NCBI GenBank assembly: GCA_905221605.1
Contig: CAJNDS010002001.1
Location: forward strand, 489,001 to 553,000
Origin: Symbiodinium natans
Taxonomy: Eukaryota > Sar > Dinophyceae > Suessiales > Symbiodiniaceae
Reading direction: 5' to 3'
Length of the DNA stretch: 64,000 bases
The notes beneath the pieces were generated by a model that was given only the letters and a program-made list of their open reading frames with translations, ran no database searches and was not told the origin of the DNA. Position numbers and translations under genes: made by a program. Of this stretch, positions 40,801 to 50,612 are shown in pieces; the stretch's first letter is position 1, and each line of letters starts with the position of its first letter.

Positions 40801-41260
40801 TGAGCTCATTGGTGACCTCCATCTGCTGCGAAGACATGGACAACAGGACCAGCTGCACATCGATAGGCGCCTCTAGCTTGGTAGTGTCATCCAAGCAGCT
40901 GCCATTATGTAACACCTGGGGGGTTTAACGAAAATAAGGGAACCCCTAATATAGACCCCAAAATCGTAGGATTCCCTTCTAGTAAGGACCCCAGTAAGGT
41001 ACCGCGAAGTTCGGAAACTAAACCCTACACCCTAAACCCTAAACCCTAAACCCTAAATCCTAAACTCTAAACCCTAACCCCTAAACCCTAAGCCAATCTT
41101 CTCTGAGTACAGTAAACCCTGAGTAACCCCCGGCCTGTTGAAGGCACAGGGGGAAGCCATGGAGTTTTCGCAGGGCTGACTTCAGTGCCTTCATGTCGCT
41201 GACTTCCTGCGGGCTCAAGGCCGCCACTTCCTCGCCTGAAACCCTCCACACATGGATCAT
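37894..41260 (-). CDS. Ubiquitin-like/ankyrin-repeat protein, about 438 aa, twelve exons
   Basis: Minus exons: 41260-41135, 40915-40799, 40670-40581, 40429-40395, 40233-40148, 40025-about 39962, 39488-39417, 39196-39098, 38980-38917, 38771-38514, 38318-38209, 38089-37894 (TGA). Phases agree across every join except the unresolved end of exon 6. The N-terminus MIHVWRVSGEEVAALSPQ ... KLHGFPLCLQQVLHNGS is a ubiquitin-like head, common on dinoflagellate ankyrin proteins. About ten ankyrin repeats follow (GHTALMRAAYNGHADVV, NTALICAADRGHVEVA, GSTALIFAAHGGHQE). Probable protein-binding scaffold, cytoplasmic. Eleven introns use GC (i1, i3, i5, i9, i10), GA (i2, i4) and GT (i7, i8, i11) donors; i6 is unresolved. 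Exons stay in single-copy coding sequence while nearly every intron has inverted ends and a 4-bp duplication. Confidence 0.9.
38090..38204 (-). mobile_element. Introner G-type (intron 11, first ankyrin gene)
   Basis: Right end TTGGTCCCCAAG; GTAC at 38205-38208 and GTAT (gene strand) at 38086-38089; GT-AG. Confidence 0.75.
38319..38509 (-). mobile_element. Introner (intron 10, first ankyrin gene)
   Basis: 191 bp, ends CTTAGCTTTTCAG / CTGAACAGCTTAG, exact GCGC at 38315-38318 and 38510-38513, GC-AG. The body has a direct duplication of GGGAACCCAGAACCCCAAAA (38378, 38404). Confidence 0.92.
38772..38912 (-). mobile_element. Introner A (intron 9, first ankyrin gene)
   Basis: 141 bp, ends CTTGGTAGCCCAGT / ACTGGGCTGCCAAG, exact AAGC at 38768-38771 and 38913-38916, GC-AG, with four CCCTAAA units in the core. 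Confidence 0.95.
38981..39093 (+). mobile_element. Introner B copy 3 (intron 8, first ankyrin gene)
   Basis: 113 bp, CTTGGCTGCTCTTAGC ... CACCACAAAG, exact TAAC at 38977-38980 and 39094-39097; GT-AG on the gene strand. It differs from the copy in the WWE gene at roughly ten positions. Confidence 0.95.
39197..39412 (-). mobile_element. Introner G-type with exon-edge duplication (intron 7, first ankyrin gene)
   Basis: Ends CTGGGAGACCAAATGAGCC / CATTTGGTCCCCAAG; GTTC/GTTG borders; GT-AG. A ~24-bp segment spanning the element end and exon edge (GGTCCCCAAGGAACAGCAGC) occurs twice, at 39335 and 39404, separated by a CCCTAAA array. Confidence 0.82.
39489..39961 (-). repeat. Telomere-array intron (intron 6, first ankyrin gene)
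   Basis: About 280 bases of TTTAGGG, TTTGGGG, TTAAGGG and related variants, then two copies of a ~70-bp unit (39806-39875, 39878-39945) around GATTTCGGGCTTTGGGAATA. The exon 6 border is uncertain by a few codons. Confidence 0.7.
40026..40143 (-). mobile_element. Introner (intron 5, first ankyrin gene)
   Basis: 118 bp, ends CTCAGGGGCTGAATACCC / GGTGAACTACCCAGCCCCTAAG; borders CCAC/CCGC on plus (GTGG/GCGG on the gene strand); GC-AG; TTTAGGG core. Confidence 0.85.
40234..40390 (-). mobile_element. Introner A (intron 4, first ankyrin gene)
   Basis: 157 bp, ends CTTGGTAGCCCCGT / ACTGGGCCACCAAG, exact AATC at 40230-40233 and 40391-40394, GA-AG, nine TTTAGGG units in the core. Same family as 38772-38912 but with the array reversed. 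Confidence 0.95.
40671..40794 (-). mobile_element. Introner (intron 2, first ankyrin gene)
   Basis: 124 bp, ends CTTATTTCTCC / GGCAAAGTAAG, exact CATC at 40667-40670 and 40795-40798, GA-AG. Related to the intron at 4295-4587. Confidence 0.92.
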
Positions 41261-41627
41261 TGGCGCCAGCGGTTTAGGGTTTAGGGTTTAGGGTTTAGGG
41301 TTTAGGGTTTAGAGTTTGGGGTTTAGGGTTTAGGGGCCACCTTCCCAAAGGGTCCTAAGTACTGTTTTGGGGGGACACTTGCCCGAACCATAATAGTAAT
41401 TCCTATGATAGAAAAGACTACAGTGTACATAGTCCGTACTTAGGACCCTGTGGGCTGTAGGAAGAGGAATCGGAATCCTTTTTGGGCCGGATGAAGCTGC
41501 GGGGCGCGTGTAGGTACCTACCTAAACCCCCTAAACCCTACACCCTAAACCCTAAACCCTACACCCGAAACCCTAAACCCCAAGCCCTGGACCCTAAACC
41601 CTAAACCGTCTCTCCCCCGGTCCATTG
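41261..41627. repeat. Upstream region of the first ankyrin gene: arrays and element K copy 2
   Basis: TTTAGGG at 41274-41330, element K 41345-41455 (AAGGGTCCTAAGTACTG ... GTACTTAGGACCCTGTGGG), then CCCTAAA. No promoter motif recognised. Confidence 0.6.
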
Positions 41628-41832
41628 AGAGCCCTGTCAAGAGCACACAGCCAGAAGCAGACGAGGTGCCGATGTCGCCGTGGCTATGGCCTGCCACTAG
41701 GGTTTAGGATCTTCGGTTTCAGGGTTTAGGGTTTAGGATTGGTACGGGAAGAACTTCATCCCAAATTCCTGGCATCTGGTGATTTTGAGAGTCGTTCAGG
41801 GGTTCCAACGTGCCATCTTGTCCGGTTGAGGG
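41628..41832 (+). CDS. Two plus-strand exons
   Basis: Exon 41628-41697 reads ESPVKSTQPEADEVPMSP then WLWPATR; exon about 41740-41832 reads YGKNFIPNSWHLVILRVV then QGFQRAILSG, followed by TGA or a GTTGAG donor. Divergent from the ankyrin gene. No family recognised. Confidence 0.5.
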
Positions 41833-42392
41833 AACAGGTACAACGGCCAAACCATTCCCAAACCCTTAGCTGTTACAAGGACGTGTGGGGATGTCTGCGC
41901 GGTGTGAGGCTTTGGGAAACCTAAACCCTAAACCCTAAACCATAATTAGAGCAATTTCAACCAATAAGGGACTTCTAATGTAGACCCCCCCCCCCCCAGT
42001 AGGATCCCCTTATAATAAGGACCCAACAATGTACCCCTAATATCGTAAACCCCACATCAATCCCCCTCAACAGTGCAACCAAAATACCCACTTTCATGCC
42101 CCCACCGATACAAGCAAGTGTAGATCCCTCTCTGTTGGGTTTAGGGTCAGTTCAGGGTTGAGCGTCATTCCATGGCTTGCGTAATACAATAACAACACTG
42201 CACGAGGTACCCAGCACGGCTTAGCCGTTTTAGGATTTAGGGTTTAGAAGGTCAAGCGTCAAGGGTTAAGGGTTAAAGGTTCCAGGTTACAATTTACGGG
42301 CTAAGTAAAAGTGTTGGGGTTTAGATGGTTTAAAAATAGGACTTAGGGCCCAACAGATACCCGTAGGGTTTAGAAGGTTTAGGACTGAAAAG

Positions 42393-42497
42393 GCCCAACA
42401 GATAGCCAGGCCTTTGCGGCGCTTGAAGGAAGGCGCGACAGCGGGGTTCCCGGGCAGCGGCATGTGCACTGGGGCAGGGAGGTGCACGCGGGCTAGG
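42393..42497 (-). CDS. Exon candidate
   Basis: Minus frame VHLPAPVHMPLPGNPAVA then PSFKRRKGLAI. To its left two direct copies of GGCCCAACAGATA (42348, 42392) flank a TTTAGAAGG segment. Confidence 0.45.
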
Positions 42498-42871
42498 GTT
42501 TAGGGTTTCGGATATAGGGTTAGGGTTTAGGGCTTAGTTTAGGTGTAGGGTTTAGGGTTCAGGGTTTATGGTTTAGGGTTTAAGGTCCTAGAACCTGCAT
42601 CTGACTGGTTCTTAGAATCGGGAATTCGGGAAAGAAACGCCTGATGAAACCCTCCAGCTCTCAACTTACTGACTCTTCGTAGGGCATTGGGGAATCAGGT
42701 GCCTTTAAAATCTTTAAGGGATTATGTGATGTAGGGCTCAGGGCCTGTATGGTGTCTAAGGTTCCTCAAGATTCTTGAAAAGGGTTTGGGGCTTTGGGTT
42801 TCGGGACCCCAAGGCCTGTATGATGTAGGTTACTTGGGAATCTTGAAACGGTCTTGGAATCATGTAACCTT

Positions 42872-42986
42872 GGTCGCGCATTAACAGTATTGCGGTTAAG
42901 GGTAGCCCCCTTTGGGGGATTCGCTGTAAGGGAAGCTAGAAGCGAAGGGCAAAAGGGAACCACTGGGCTGCAGAGGAACCTAGACC
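42872..42986 (+). mobile_element. Introner A-like element
   Basis: Right end AAAAGGGAACCACTGGGCTGC as in introner A; the left end is poorly preserved. It precedes the plus exon at 42987. Confidence 0.5.
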
Positions 42987-43393
42987 TACAACAGATCAGT
43001 CCAGGGCCCAAGCGGCTCATCTGGGGTTTATATAAGGGCTCGAGCCGCACACGTGGGGGCGTAGGGTTTAGGGTATAGGGTTTAGGGTTCAAGGGCTTAG
43101 GGTTGAGCATCCTAGAAGGAAGTGAATTTAAGAAATACACACTCCACCTGTGGGCTTGGCTTAGGGTCCCCCTAAACCCTAAAACCCCAAAACCAGGCCG
43201 CCCCTTAATACCGATTCGAGTTTCCTTCTGGGCGCGGCTGGTCCAGGGACATGCGCACCTGGCCTGGACAAAACAGAGTTATGTAGGGTAGGGGTAGGGC
43301 GGCTAGGCTCTAGTAGGGTCCAGGGTTCTTGCCGAACGGATGATGCAAGTTCGACAAAACACGGTCTCTATGATACTAGTTGTCAGCCATTAT
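42987..43393 (+). CDS. Plus-strand C-terminal exons
   Basis: Exon about 42987-43060 reads NLDLQQISPGPKRLIWG then LYKGSSRTRGG; exon 43197-43393 reads RPPLNTDSSFLLGAAGP, GTCAPGLDKTELCRVG ... KHGLYDTSCQPL and stops at TGA 43391-43393. Family unknown; linkage by proximity. Confidence 0.42.
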
Positions 43394-43665
43394 GATCCAG
43401 AGATATCCAGAGTCAGGCTACTCCACATCACACATACTATCCCATGATCCATACACATTATTTAGTTTCCTCTCATACGTGTGTCTCTACATACCATCCC
43501 ATGATCCATACACTTTAACTAGTTTCCTCTCATACGTGTGTCTCTTGTGTTTACATGCAATACATATTTTTTAGACCCCGTGAGGCAACTAAAATGGTCA
43601 TGATTCATGATGTGTTGTTGCTACTTCGCGATACGTCACCCTGCAGCCAAAGGTTGTCGATGGCT
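43394..43665. repeat. AT-rich flank with a 57-bp tandem duplication
   Basis: CCCATGATCCATACAC ... TTTCCTCTCATACGTGTGTC occurs at 43441 and 43498. This marks the left edge of the telomere-repeat-poor island. Confidence 0.75.
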
Positions 43666-44235
43666 TCAAGGTACCTCTTTCAAAGCTAGAACCTGACTTA
43701 TACAGTATGCGCAAATCTGCTCAAATGCTGCGTGAAGATGTTCAAAAAGTGACGCATCAGAAGATACAAGTTTAGAAGCAGCAAGCACTTTATTGTGATT
43801 TTTTTGGAAAAAAAGATCTGGAGCCGTAGTGAGAATGCGGATGGCGCTTCTCTGGTGTGATAGTGAATACAGAGAAGGCAAGAGTCTATCATGATAACCG
43901 GAATACACCATAAGGCAAAATACCTCCAACATAACTGCCAACAAATGCTTTCTGATGTATGCTGTTGAGCTTGCAGCTGATCCGCATGCTAAAAGATGAC
44001 TTGATCCACAAATCTGAGAGCCAGGGCTTGTGATTGGCGATGTTTGTAGCGTTGTGCATGCTGGCAGTGAACTCAACGCAAACAACTTCAGCATACCTAA
44101 ATGAAACAAAGCCACATCATTTTGCGGCCAGAGTATGAGAATTGGTTTATATGAAGGACTGACTAGCTGAACTATATCACATGAAACATCATCGCCGCTT
44201 TGTGAATGATTGCTTCCCGGCACCACGAAAAACAT
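43666..44235 (-). CDS. Unidentified 189-aa open frame
   Basis: Uninterrupted minus frame from ATG 44235 to a stop at 43666. It reads helical and hydrophobic in places (HLLAVMLEVFCLMVYSG, HEHLHAAFEQICAYC-like segments, KNHNKVLAASKLVSSD) and resembles part of an all-helical repeat protein, but I cannot name it. It is the longest intron-free frame outside repeats in the left part of the island and has no telomere-like sequence. Codon use is less GC-rich than in the chopped genes. Confidence 0.45.
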   Translation of the reverse strand: MFFVVPGSNHSQSGDDVSCDIVQLVSPSYKPILILWPQNDVALFHLGMLKLFALSSLPACTTLQTSPITSPGSQICGSSHLLACGSAASSTAYIRKHLLAVMLEVFCLMVYSGYHDRLLPSLYSLSHQRSAIRILTTAPDLFFQKNHNKVLAASKLVSSDASLFEHLHAAFEQICAYCISQVLALKEVP

Positions 44236-45600
44236 GATCTCATATGTAACTTAGCTAATTAATTTTGTCGAGTCGCATGTCGCTCTGGTCCATAAGTAAG
44301 CATTATTGGGCACGTACTCCTACAGGCACGACATCTATTTAGACTTACTGGTATATAAACAAAACCCAACAACTGCTTGATCGCAGGACTCCTGCCCGAC
44401 CCGGTTAGGAATTTCAACCTTAGAAAGAGAACCATGTTCAGCAAACGTCAGAGACACATGAAGCAAAGCGCCAACATGCGGACGTTTGCATGTGCAAAAA
44501 GGGTCTGCCTACGGCCCGGTCGCTGTTTGCTGATTTTGTCGACTGTGAATTTGGGCATGCCTATGGCACAACGCAGCAGTGTCTTGACGAGTCTTGAGGA
44601 TCGCCACGAAACCAAGCAAAGTAAGAGCCTTAACAATGAGAATAGGGTTTTTGGGGGGATGAGGGAATATTATTAGTAATCATTCCGACCCAGAAAAAAC
44701 AGGAATGCCAGTGCACTTGACAGGCCAAATGCCAACAATCGCAGGTGGGCGCGCTGTTGGTTCCTTTTGGGGTTTGGGGTTTAGGGTCTAGGGTTTGCGG
44801 ACTATTGTTTGCTAAACGTGGCCCCTCATTTGTTGAAAGTGTCTACTCCGATATCTTCCACTGGCGCTTAAACTTCACCCAGCAAGTCTTGTTTCCAATG
44901 CTTGGCACGAAACCTTGTAATTCATGTCGATTGTGATTTGTTCTAGTTTGTAAGCAGCTTGAATAAATGTTGTTGCCCTGCTGATTGTTATTTCGGCCGT
45001 TTCATTATGAAATCGTGGGGAGATGGTGCCGGTTGTAGGATCGCTCCTCTTAGCTCTTTGGAAGGGCAGAGACGCGGCCTTTCGTGAGAGCGCGCTTCAA
45101 AAGGATTTTGCTCGAAACGGCATAAGACACGACCTCTTTGTAAGTAGCTCTCAACGCCTGCACGTTGAAAGAACCTAGCGTCAGAGTTTAACAACTCTTG
45201 CATCACGAGAGATAATTATGTTTTACCGCTGAAAAAAGTACTGCCTGAAGTGCATTGGAGTTTTACTCCGATGTATGCTGCTCCTTGTTCGTGCATCCAA
45301 GATGTCTGCTTCACATTCACATGTGCCCTGACGGCCTCTAGTGGCTCCAAAATGTAATTGCTGTCTCCCAATGCTCAAAAAATACCAGTTCTTGTCAATT
45401 CTGTAGGTGAATTTATCGTGTTCGTAGCAGCACTAGTAGCATCATTACCACATGTTGGATTGTTAATTACGTTTTCTCTTCCATCAACAGTTAGTTTGAC
45501 GTCGCCTGTCGTTGTTATTGCAGCAACCACATCTGTTTACAGTCTTTCCTGATCTTGTTCATAGAGTCGCGCTGTATGGGCACGAAAAGAATGTCGTTTG
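44236..45600. other. Single-copy island sequence without resolvable gene
   Basis: Several overlapping frames on both strands (for example plus 44377-44676, minus 44259-44636), none convincing. The only telomere-like trace is a short degenerate TTTGGGG/TTTAGGG remnant at 44768-44800. Confidence 0.4.
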
Positions 45601-45619
45601 AGATTTGGTTACATAGAAA

Positions 45620-45725
<106 letters not shown>

Positions 45726-45862
45726 CACTACTTGTTAGCGATGGTGTAGCGTATGTGTTTCTGCCGGATAACTCAGCCATTCTCTTCGCTCGTTTCACCT
45801 GGACACCACCGTGCACTTGTTGAATGCAACAGGTAAATATTCAGCGCATGAATAGTTGATTT

Positions 45863-46640
45863 TTGTTTGTACGGGAAGAGGTTCAAGTTCGCAAAGTACC
45901 GGGTCAATTTGAGAGTGTTTCTGTTAGTTTCATTAGTCTCGCTTCTGTGCTAGTTGCATGCTTATCTCCAACGGCCTCAGCAGCATTTGCGTGTTTCATG
46001 CTACATCCATACACATGCCATTTCAACTCAATCAATGTGGCAAACGCTGCGCAGTCCTCACAATTAATTAAATTAGCAGAAAAGACCTTAAACATAGCAC
46101 TCCCATTCATAGTTTGGACTTGCGCTTGTTGACATATGCTTGCCGACCCGGCTGCTGGAAAGATTTCTGGAATGGTCGCGATGAGATGGCAACATTTTGC
46201 TCCAAGGTAAGGAGCAAAGCAATAGCAGAGCAAAACATGACACAACATTGTGATTCAAAAAGTTCTGAAATTGAACGAAAGTCCAGCATCAGTGAACGCA
46301 AGTGCGACTGCATCGTAAACACGCCAGAACATTGCAAAGGGAACCGTGTTGAAGCGCCAAGGGTAGCAAAACCAAGAACGCTACGAGCTGGTGACAAGTC
46401 TGGATGCTCGTGGTACAAATATGTATACCAACAGAACTATGGCTGACAAAGCCGAAGCCAATACCAAAACCAAGCAACGCTTATTTTACTGCCAATGGCT
46501 ATCACGTATGCATGTATATGTATATACAAGTAACAATGAATGTTCAAGTGTTGTGATACATGTTTTCTTACAGATTTGGATGACTTTACCTCGGAAGTAC
46601 TAAAAGAGTAGGCTGAACATGACTTAAGGAGGTTAAGCTG
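45863..46640. other. Island segment with long frames on both strands
   Basis: Minus 45904-46248 ends with CEDCAAFATLIELKWHV ... STEARLMKLTETLSN; plus 46114-46446 reads EMATFCSKVRSKAIAEQ ... WYKYVYQQNYG. Both look protein-like and overlap at 46114-46248, so at most one is right there. No family recognised. Confidence 0.35.
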
Positions 46641-46954
46641 CCGTGATATAACCGCAGGACTTTAGCCCCAGAACCACCCAAGTCACTTGCGGGCGTAGAG
46701 GTTGATCGGCTTGTTCAGGATGGTAGGTGCAAAACGTTGGGTGTCAGAGGTACGCGAACCCGAGGTAGGGTCACCTCCAAGACGCCGATGAAGCATGAAC
46801 CTGGCATAGTGATGCATTTGCAGCTGGCATGTGAGATGCTGAGCCAAGTCTCGCAGCCCGATGCATGTCTGCGAAAACAACGAGTCCTCTTTCCACGCCA
46901 GGCAAGACCATTGGCAACATGCAGCACTGTTGAATTTGCACCAAATAGATCGTT

Positions 46955-47988
46955 CTACGAAATTGAACTTGCAATGGTTTCAGCAAGCTTCTGAAGATGT
47001 ACCTTTACAGATGTAAAGTCGTCGACCTCAAGGGCCTCACGGATAGAACTTAGCTCTTGTTTGCAATGCGCAACAAGCCTGCGCTCGCGTTCAGAATCTT
47101 GAAGGCATGATCTCGTGTCTGCCATGAGGCTGACCACTGCTTCCACGCTCACGTTGGAGCCGTCATCGCCAGCTGCCAGTTTTAAGCTTTCAGAAGACAC
47201 AAAACCACAAGCAAGCGATGCAACTGTGAAACCTAGTCCAGCAGCAGCGCACGCCACGCCTTGTCTGCCTTGTTTAGAAATCTCTCTCAGTGAATACACC
47301 CCCAACCGCACAGCTTTTGTTCTTGAAGCTGGGGTGGGAGCCCACACAAACCAACCTAAGAATGCAAGGCAAGCCATAAGTGAGAGCCAGCCAAGCCCCT
47401 CCATCATCTTGCTGCCCGTCAGCTGGCGCGCTCTCTGGCTTTCTCGAATAGAAGCCTGTTTTCGAAAGTCTCCGACAGTCTGTTCTAGTGCTTTCACACA
47501 TTCCTTTTCCACTGCACCGTAGTTGCGCAGAATTTCGTCCACCTCATCTAACTCACGAGATACTGACTGCAGGCTCTTCTTGAGCTTCCTGACTGACAGG
47601 CGCACTTGGTGATAAGTAGTCTGGCTGTCGATGGGGTTTTCGTCAAAGTTCAACGTGTCCTTCACAATGGACAGCGCCTCGTCGACACTAGACTCTGCCT
47701 TGTAGAAATGCACGTTCCTCTGGCGAACCTCCTCTGCAACCTTGAATGATGCAGTGCACTTGAATCTTCAAGAGTTCCACGCAGCTGGGACATTCGTTGA
47801 AGAACTGCCCTGTTCGCCAAGTGTGCATGCATTTCCTCTGTAGCTCGCTCGATTCTACTTTTATGCTCGCTGGACCCCAACTTCGAGATGTGCAAGCTTG
47901 GGACAGATGCTCTGCCTTCCCCAGAGTGCACGCAGAGTTTGGGAACAGCACCTGTCAAAATCAGGGCAACCAGCAAGGCCAGCTTCAT
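46955..47988 (-). CDS. Signal-peptide, coiled-coil, two-membrane-span protein (frame break)
   Basis: The N-terminal frame starts at ATG 47988 with a signal peptide (MKLALLVALILTGAVPKL) and reads KSRIERATEEMHAHLANR to about 47760. The C-terminal frame (from about 47745) reads VAEEVRQRNVHFYKAESS, VRLSVRKLKKSLQSVSR, ELDEVDEILRNYGAVEK, then hydrophobic spans GLGWLSLMACLAFLGWFVW and GVACAAAGLGFTVASLACGF, a charged tail, and stops at 46955-46957. The two frames differ by one register across GATTCAAG...ATTCAAG, a direct repeat too close for an ordinary intron. A frameshift, a sequencing error or an unusual tiny intron is possible. Probably secreted or membrane-anchored; family unknown. It has no introner although it is the largest gene of the island. 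Confidence 0.6.
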
Positions 47989-48105
47989 GCAGCATGGTGG
48001 CTGGCGGCAAGATGGGGACATGGCCGCGGAAGAATAATGATGCAGTTGCCCTTGTAGCCAACACTGCGCACATGTGCGAGAAATGGTGACAAGCCGCGTG
48101 ATCAC

Positions 48106-48468
48106 TGCTAGCGCATGCGCAGCCGGAGTTGTAGACTAAACCTGCATGCCACCCAGTCACGATTCTTGCTTAAAACCCATCGGAGCAAAACATGCAAGGC
48201 GCACCAGCTTGCTTCTCGATGTAGGCCAGTGAAGAGTGATGAATGCCGAAGGGTGTCAAGCAATGGTTGGGCACATGTAGGCAATTTGCGGCATGCTGAT
48301 TCGTCGGGAATGATGATGCGTCGAGTATGTTGAACGGGCGCGATTGCCGAGTGGCTGTTTTTGCTGGAGGCGAGGTATGTGGTTGTGGAACCTCTTGGGA
48401 GCCTTTTGTACGTTTGCACATCGTCCTAGATCCTTCCAACTTTGTTTAGTTTGGGTTCTGGGGAGTTC
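48106..48468. other. Upstream flank of the membrane-protein gene
   Basis: Single-copy, GC-balanced, frames on both strands but none with clear bias. Telomere-like sequence resumes just after 48570, marking the right edge of the island. Confidence 0.35.
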
Positions 48469-48575
48469 TAGACCCAAGCTTCACCTAGCAGAAAATAAAA
48501 GGGGCTCTTTCTTTTTTTGAAGTGGCTTCTAAGGGAGCAAAAGGGAATAAGGGCCTCCACTCTGGGTCCTAGCCC
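48469..48575. mobile_element. Inverted-repeat element, GACCCAAG family
   Basis: Starts AGACCCAAGCTTCACCTAGC and ends CCACTCTGGGTCCTAG, like the copies at 543 and 40430. Confidence 0.7.
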
Positions 48576-48599
48576 TACACCCTGAACCCAAAACCTTAA

Positions 48600-48717
48600 A
48601 CCCCAAAAAGACTCTGAGGGCATGGGCAGGTGGATGTCTTCGTTTGTTCAGTGGCGTTCCCTGAGCCAAAGCCCGAAACCTGGAACGTTCGGCTCTCCGA
48701 GAACTCAGGGGGGCCAA
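48600..48717. CDS. Exon-like island, strand uncertain
   Basis: Minus GPPEFSESRTFQVSGFG then SGNATEQTKTSTCPCPQ; plus DSEGMGRWMSSFVQWRS then LSQSPKPGTFGSPRTQ, ending in TAA. Both plausible. Confidence 0.3.
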
Positions 48718-48719
48718 CC

Positions 48720-48988
48720 CTAAACCCTAAACCCTAAACCCTAAACCCTAAAACCTAAACCCTAAACCCTAAACCCTAAACCCTAAACCTAAACCCTAAA
48801 CCCTAAACCCTAAACCTAAACCCCAAACTGACACTCGCGTCTACTTGGGGGTCTGACACACAAACCCTAAACCCGGATCCCAAAACCCCCCTTTTCTCCC
48901 CGGGTTCTTTGGAGACCTAAGCCCTAAACCCTAAAACCCGCAAGGTCTGCACCCTCAACCTCCCTACAAAACACCTCGAATTCAAATG
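48720..48988. repeat. CCCTAAA and CCTAAA arrays
   Basis: Perfect and hexamer-variant units at 48718-48830, then C-rich spacer. Confidence 0.85.
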
Positions 48989-49805
48989 GTGGTTCCTATG
49001 ATAAAGATTATAGCATGTTGGGATGTATTCAGGGGTACCGATGCTTTGGCAAATTCCAAAAGTGTTGTTTGGGGCCCCCCCTTAGGCGACAGCTGTTGGA
49101 TGCCAGTCTCTCAAGAGCATTGATTGTTTGGGGTTTGGGGTTTGGATTTCAGAATGCATTCGACTGCAGGTCGGTGAAGATGGGCCTTTGGCATTGCTGT
49201 CTGGCAACGTGCACCTAGGTGAGTCACTGCAAGGCTTCAAGGGGCATAGGGTTTAGGATTGAGGGACGTTGCAACTTCCGGTGTGGTAAATCAAGTAGAG
49301 CATGCCCGAAGGACCAACACAAATCATACATCAAGTATCAGGCACATCCAACTACAGTACGTACATGGCGGACACTGGGTTCTCAAGCCATTATCCTAAG
49401 GGTCCATGTACCTCATTATTATATACTTAGGCCCTAAACTCACTATATAGAAGGTACTTTAAGGCACAAGTATTCCTCATTTAGGTACATGGACCCTAAG
49501 GGTTATCCAAATCTGAAAATTAGGGTTTCATGAGGGCTTATGGATCAAAATTCCATGACGACAGCGGCGGCTGCACTCCAAGTCCGGCGCTGAATTCCGT
49601 CGAGCTCCTGAGTCAGACGTACCTCACAGAATGCAGCTTCCGTACCTACATGGCAGCTTCAAGAAGCCACCTCATGTTCGGCTGCTATCTAAGCTACCAC
49701 AGATTATGCACTGACTTTATCTACGGGACTATGGGCTTGATTTTGACTATTATAAGCGACTTACGAGCAGGACCCTACCTGACAAACCATGACACCACTT
49801 CATAG
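48989..49805 (+). CDS. Plus-strand gene, C-terminal four exons
   Basis: Exon 48989-about 49110 reads VVPMIKIIACWDVFRGTD, ANSKSVVWGPPLGDSCW. Exon about 49153-49217 reads ECIRLQVGEDGPLALLSG then NVHL before a canonical GTGAGT. Exon about 49265-49387 reads RCNFRCGKSSRACPKDQ, SYIKYQAHPTTVRTWRT. A hairpin element C (49387-49504) separates the last exon, about 49530-49805, which reads ALNSVELLSQTYLTECS, LSYHRLCTDFIYGTMG, LTIISDLRAGPYLTNHD and ends at TAG. A Cys pair (CNFRCGK...C) suggests metal binding; no named family. Confidence 0.5.
49387..49504. mobile_element. Hairpin element C copy between two exons
   Basis: CTAAGGGTCCATGTACCTCA and inverse TTTAGGTACATGGACCCTAAG. TTATCC occurs just outside each end (49393-region left, 49503 right), a possible target duplication. 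Confidence 0.85.
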
Positions 49806-50507
49806 GGTTTGGGGGCTGACCAACTAGACGTGGGTCCCAGTTCCGATTAAGTGTCCTGAAATCACTGATTACGTAGGACTCCATGGAAGTTTTCACTTTA
49901 ACGTCCATGTGTGCCCCGTCTAGGTGCATGAACCCTGAGAGAAAGAGCTTGCAAAGACTGCCCTAGGCCACCTTGAACGACCCAAAACCCTGAAAACCAA
50001 AAAGCCATGAACTTTCGCAAACCCTGAAGCCCCAAAATCCCCACCCCTAAGCCCCAAGCCCTATGTTAGCCCTAAGCCCTAAGCCCAAAGCCCTAAATTC
50101 TCGACACCCTGCACTTCCTAAAGCCCTAAGAGAGAAGCCAAGGCCTGGCAGCCCAAGCGCGAAGTGTCTGTCAGCGTGTAGGTGGAGTCCAGGAGGTCTT
50201 CCTCGCCGCCCAGACATTTCTACTGTGGGGCCCTTGAAGTGTAGCCCTAAAACCTAAACCCTAAACCCTAAACCCTAAACCCTTCTCTGACCTCCGCCGA
50301 TCCCGGGCGGCGCGTTGGATGGTTTTGGGGTTCCCTCCTGGGAAAACAAGAGGGGGGGGGGGGTTGTCGGACCCGCCGAATGATTTCAGGGGCCACTGGC
50401 CGGGGTATTGAGGGGTCAACCCCCAAACATGTTGAAACTCAGTAAAGTCAGGGAAAAATATAGACCAACATAATCCATTATATGCCTGCCCCTAAACCAA
50501 TACATGA
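49806..50507. repeat. Repeats with two exon-like islands
   Basis: CCCTAAG/CCCAAAG variants at 49980-50110. Island 50115-50250 (plus REKPRPGSPSAKCLSAC, minus also open) and island 50283-50345 (plus SADPGRRVGWFWGSLLG; minus IQRAARDRRRSEK). Confidence 0.4.
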
Positions 50508-50612
50508 AACTCACGAGAGTGCAAGCTTTAGCTCGAGCAAGCAGCTCAATGCAGCGCGAGGTTGGGTTTATGGGCGGAGGCCTTCTCGGGTCTGGGGCTT
50601 GGCAGTTCAGGG
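50508..50612 (-). CDS. Exon candidate
   Basis: Minus frame NCQAPDPRRPPPINPTSR then CIELLARAKACTLV, good bias, flanked by TTTAGGG on its 5' side. Same strand as, and downstream of, the ferredoxin exons, but no ferredoxin motif. Confidence 0.38.
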
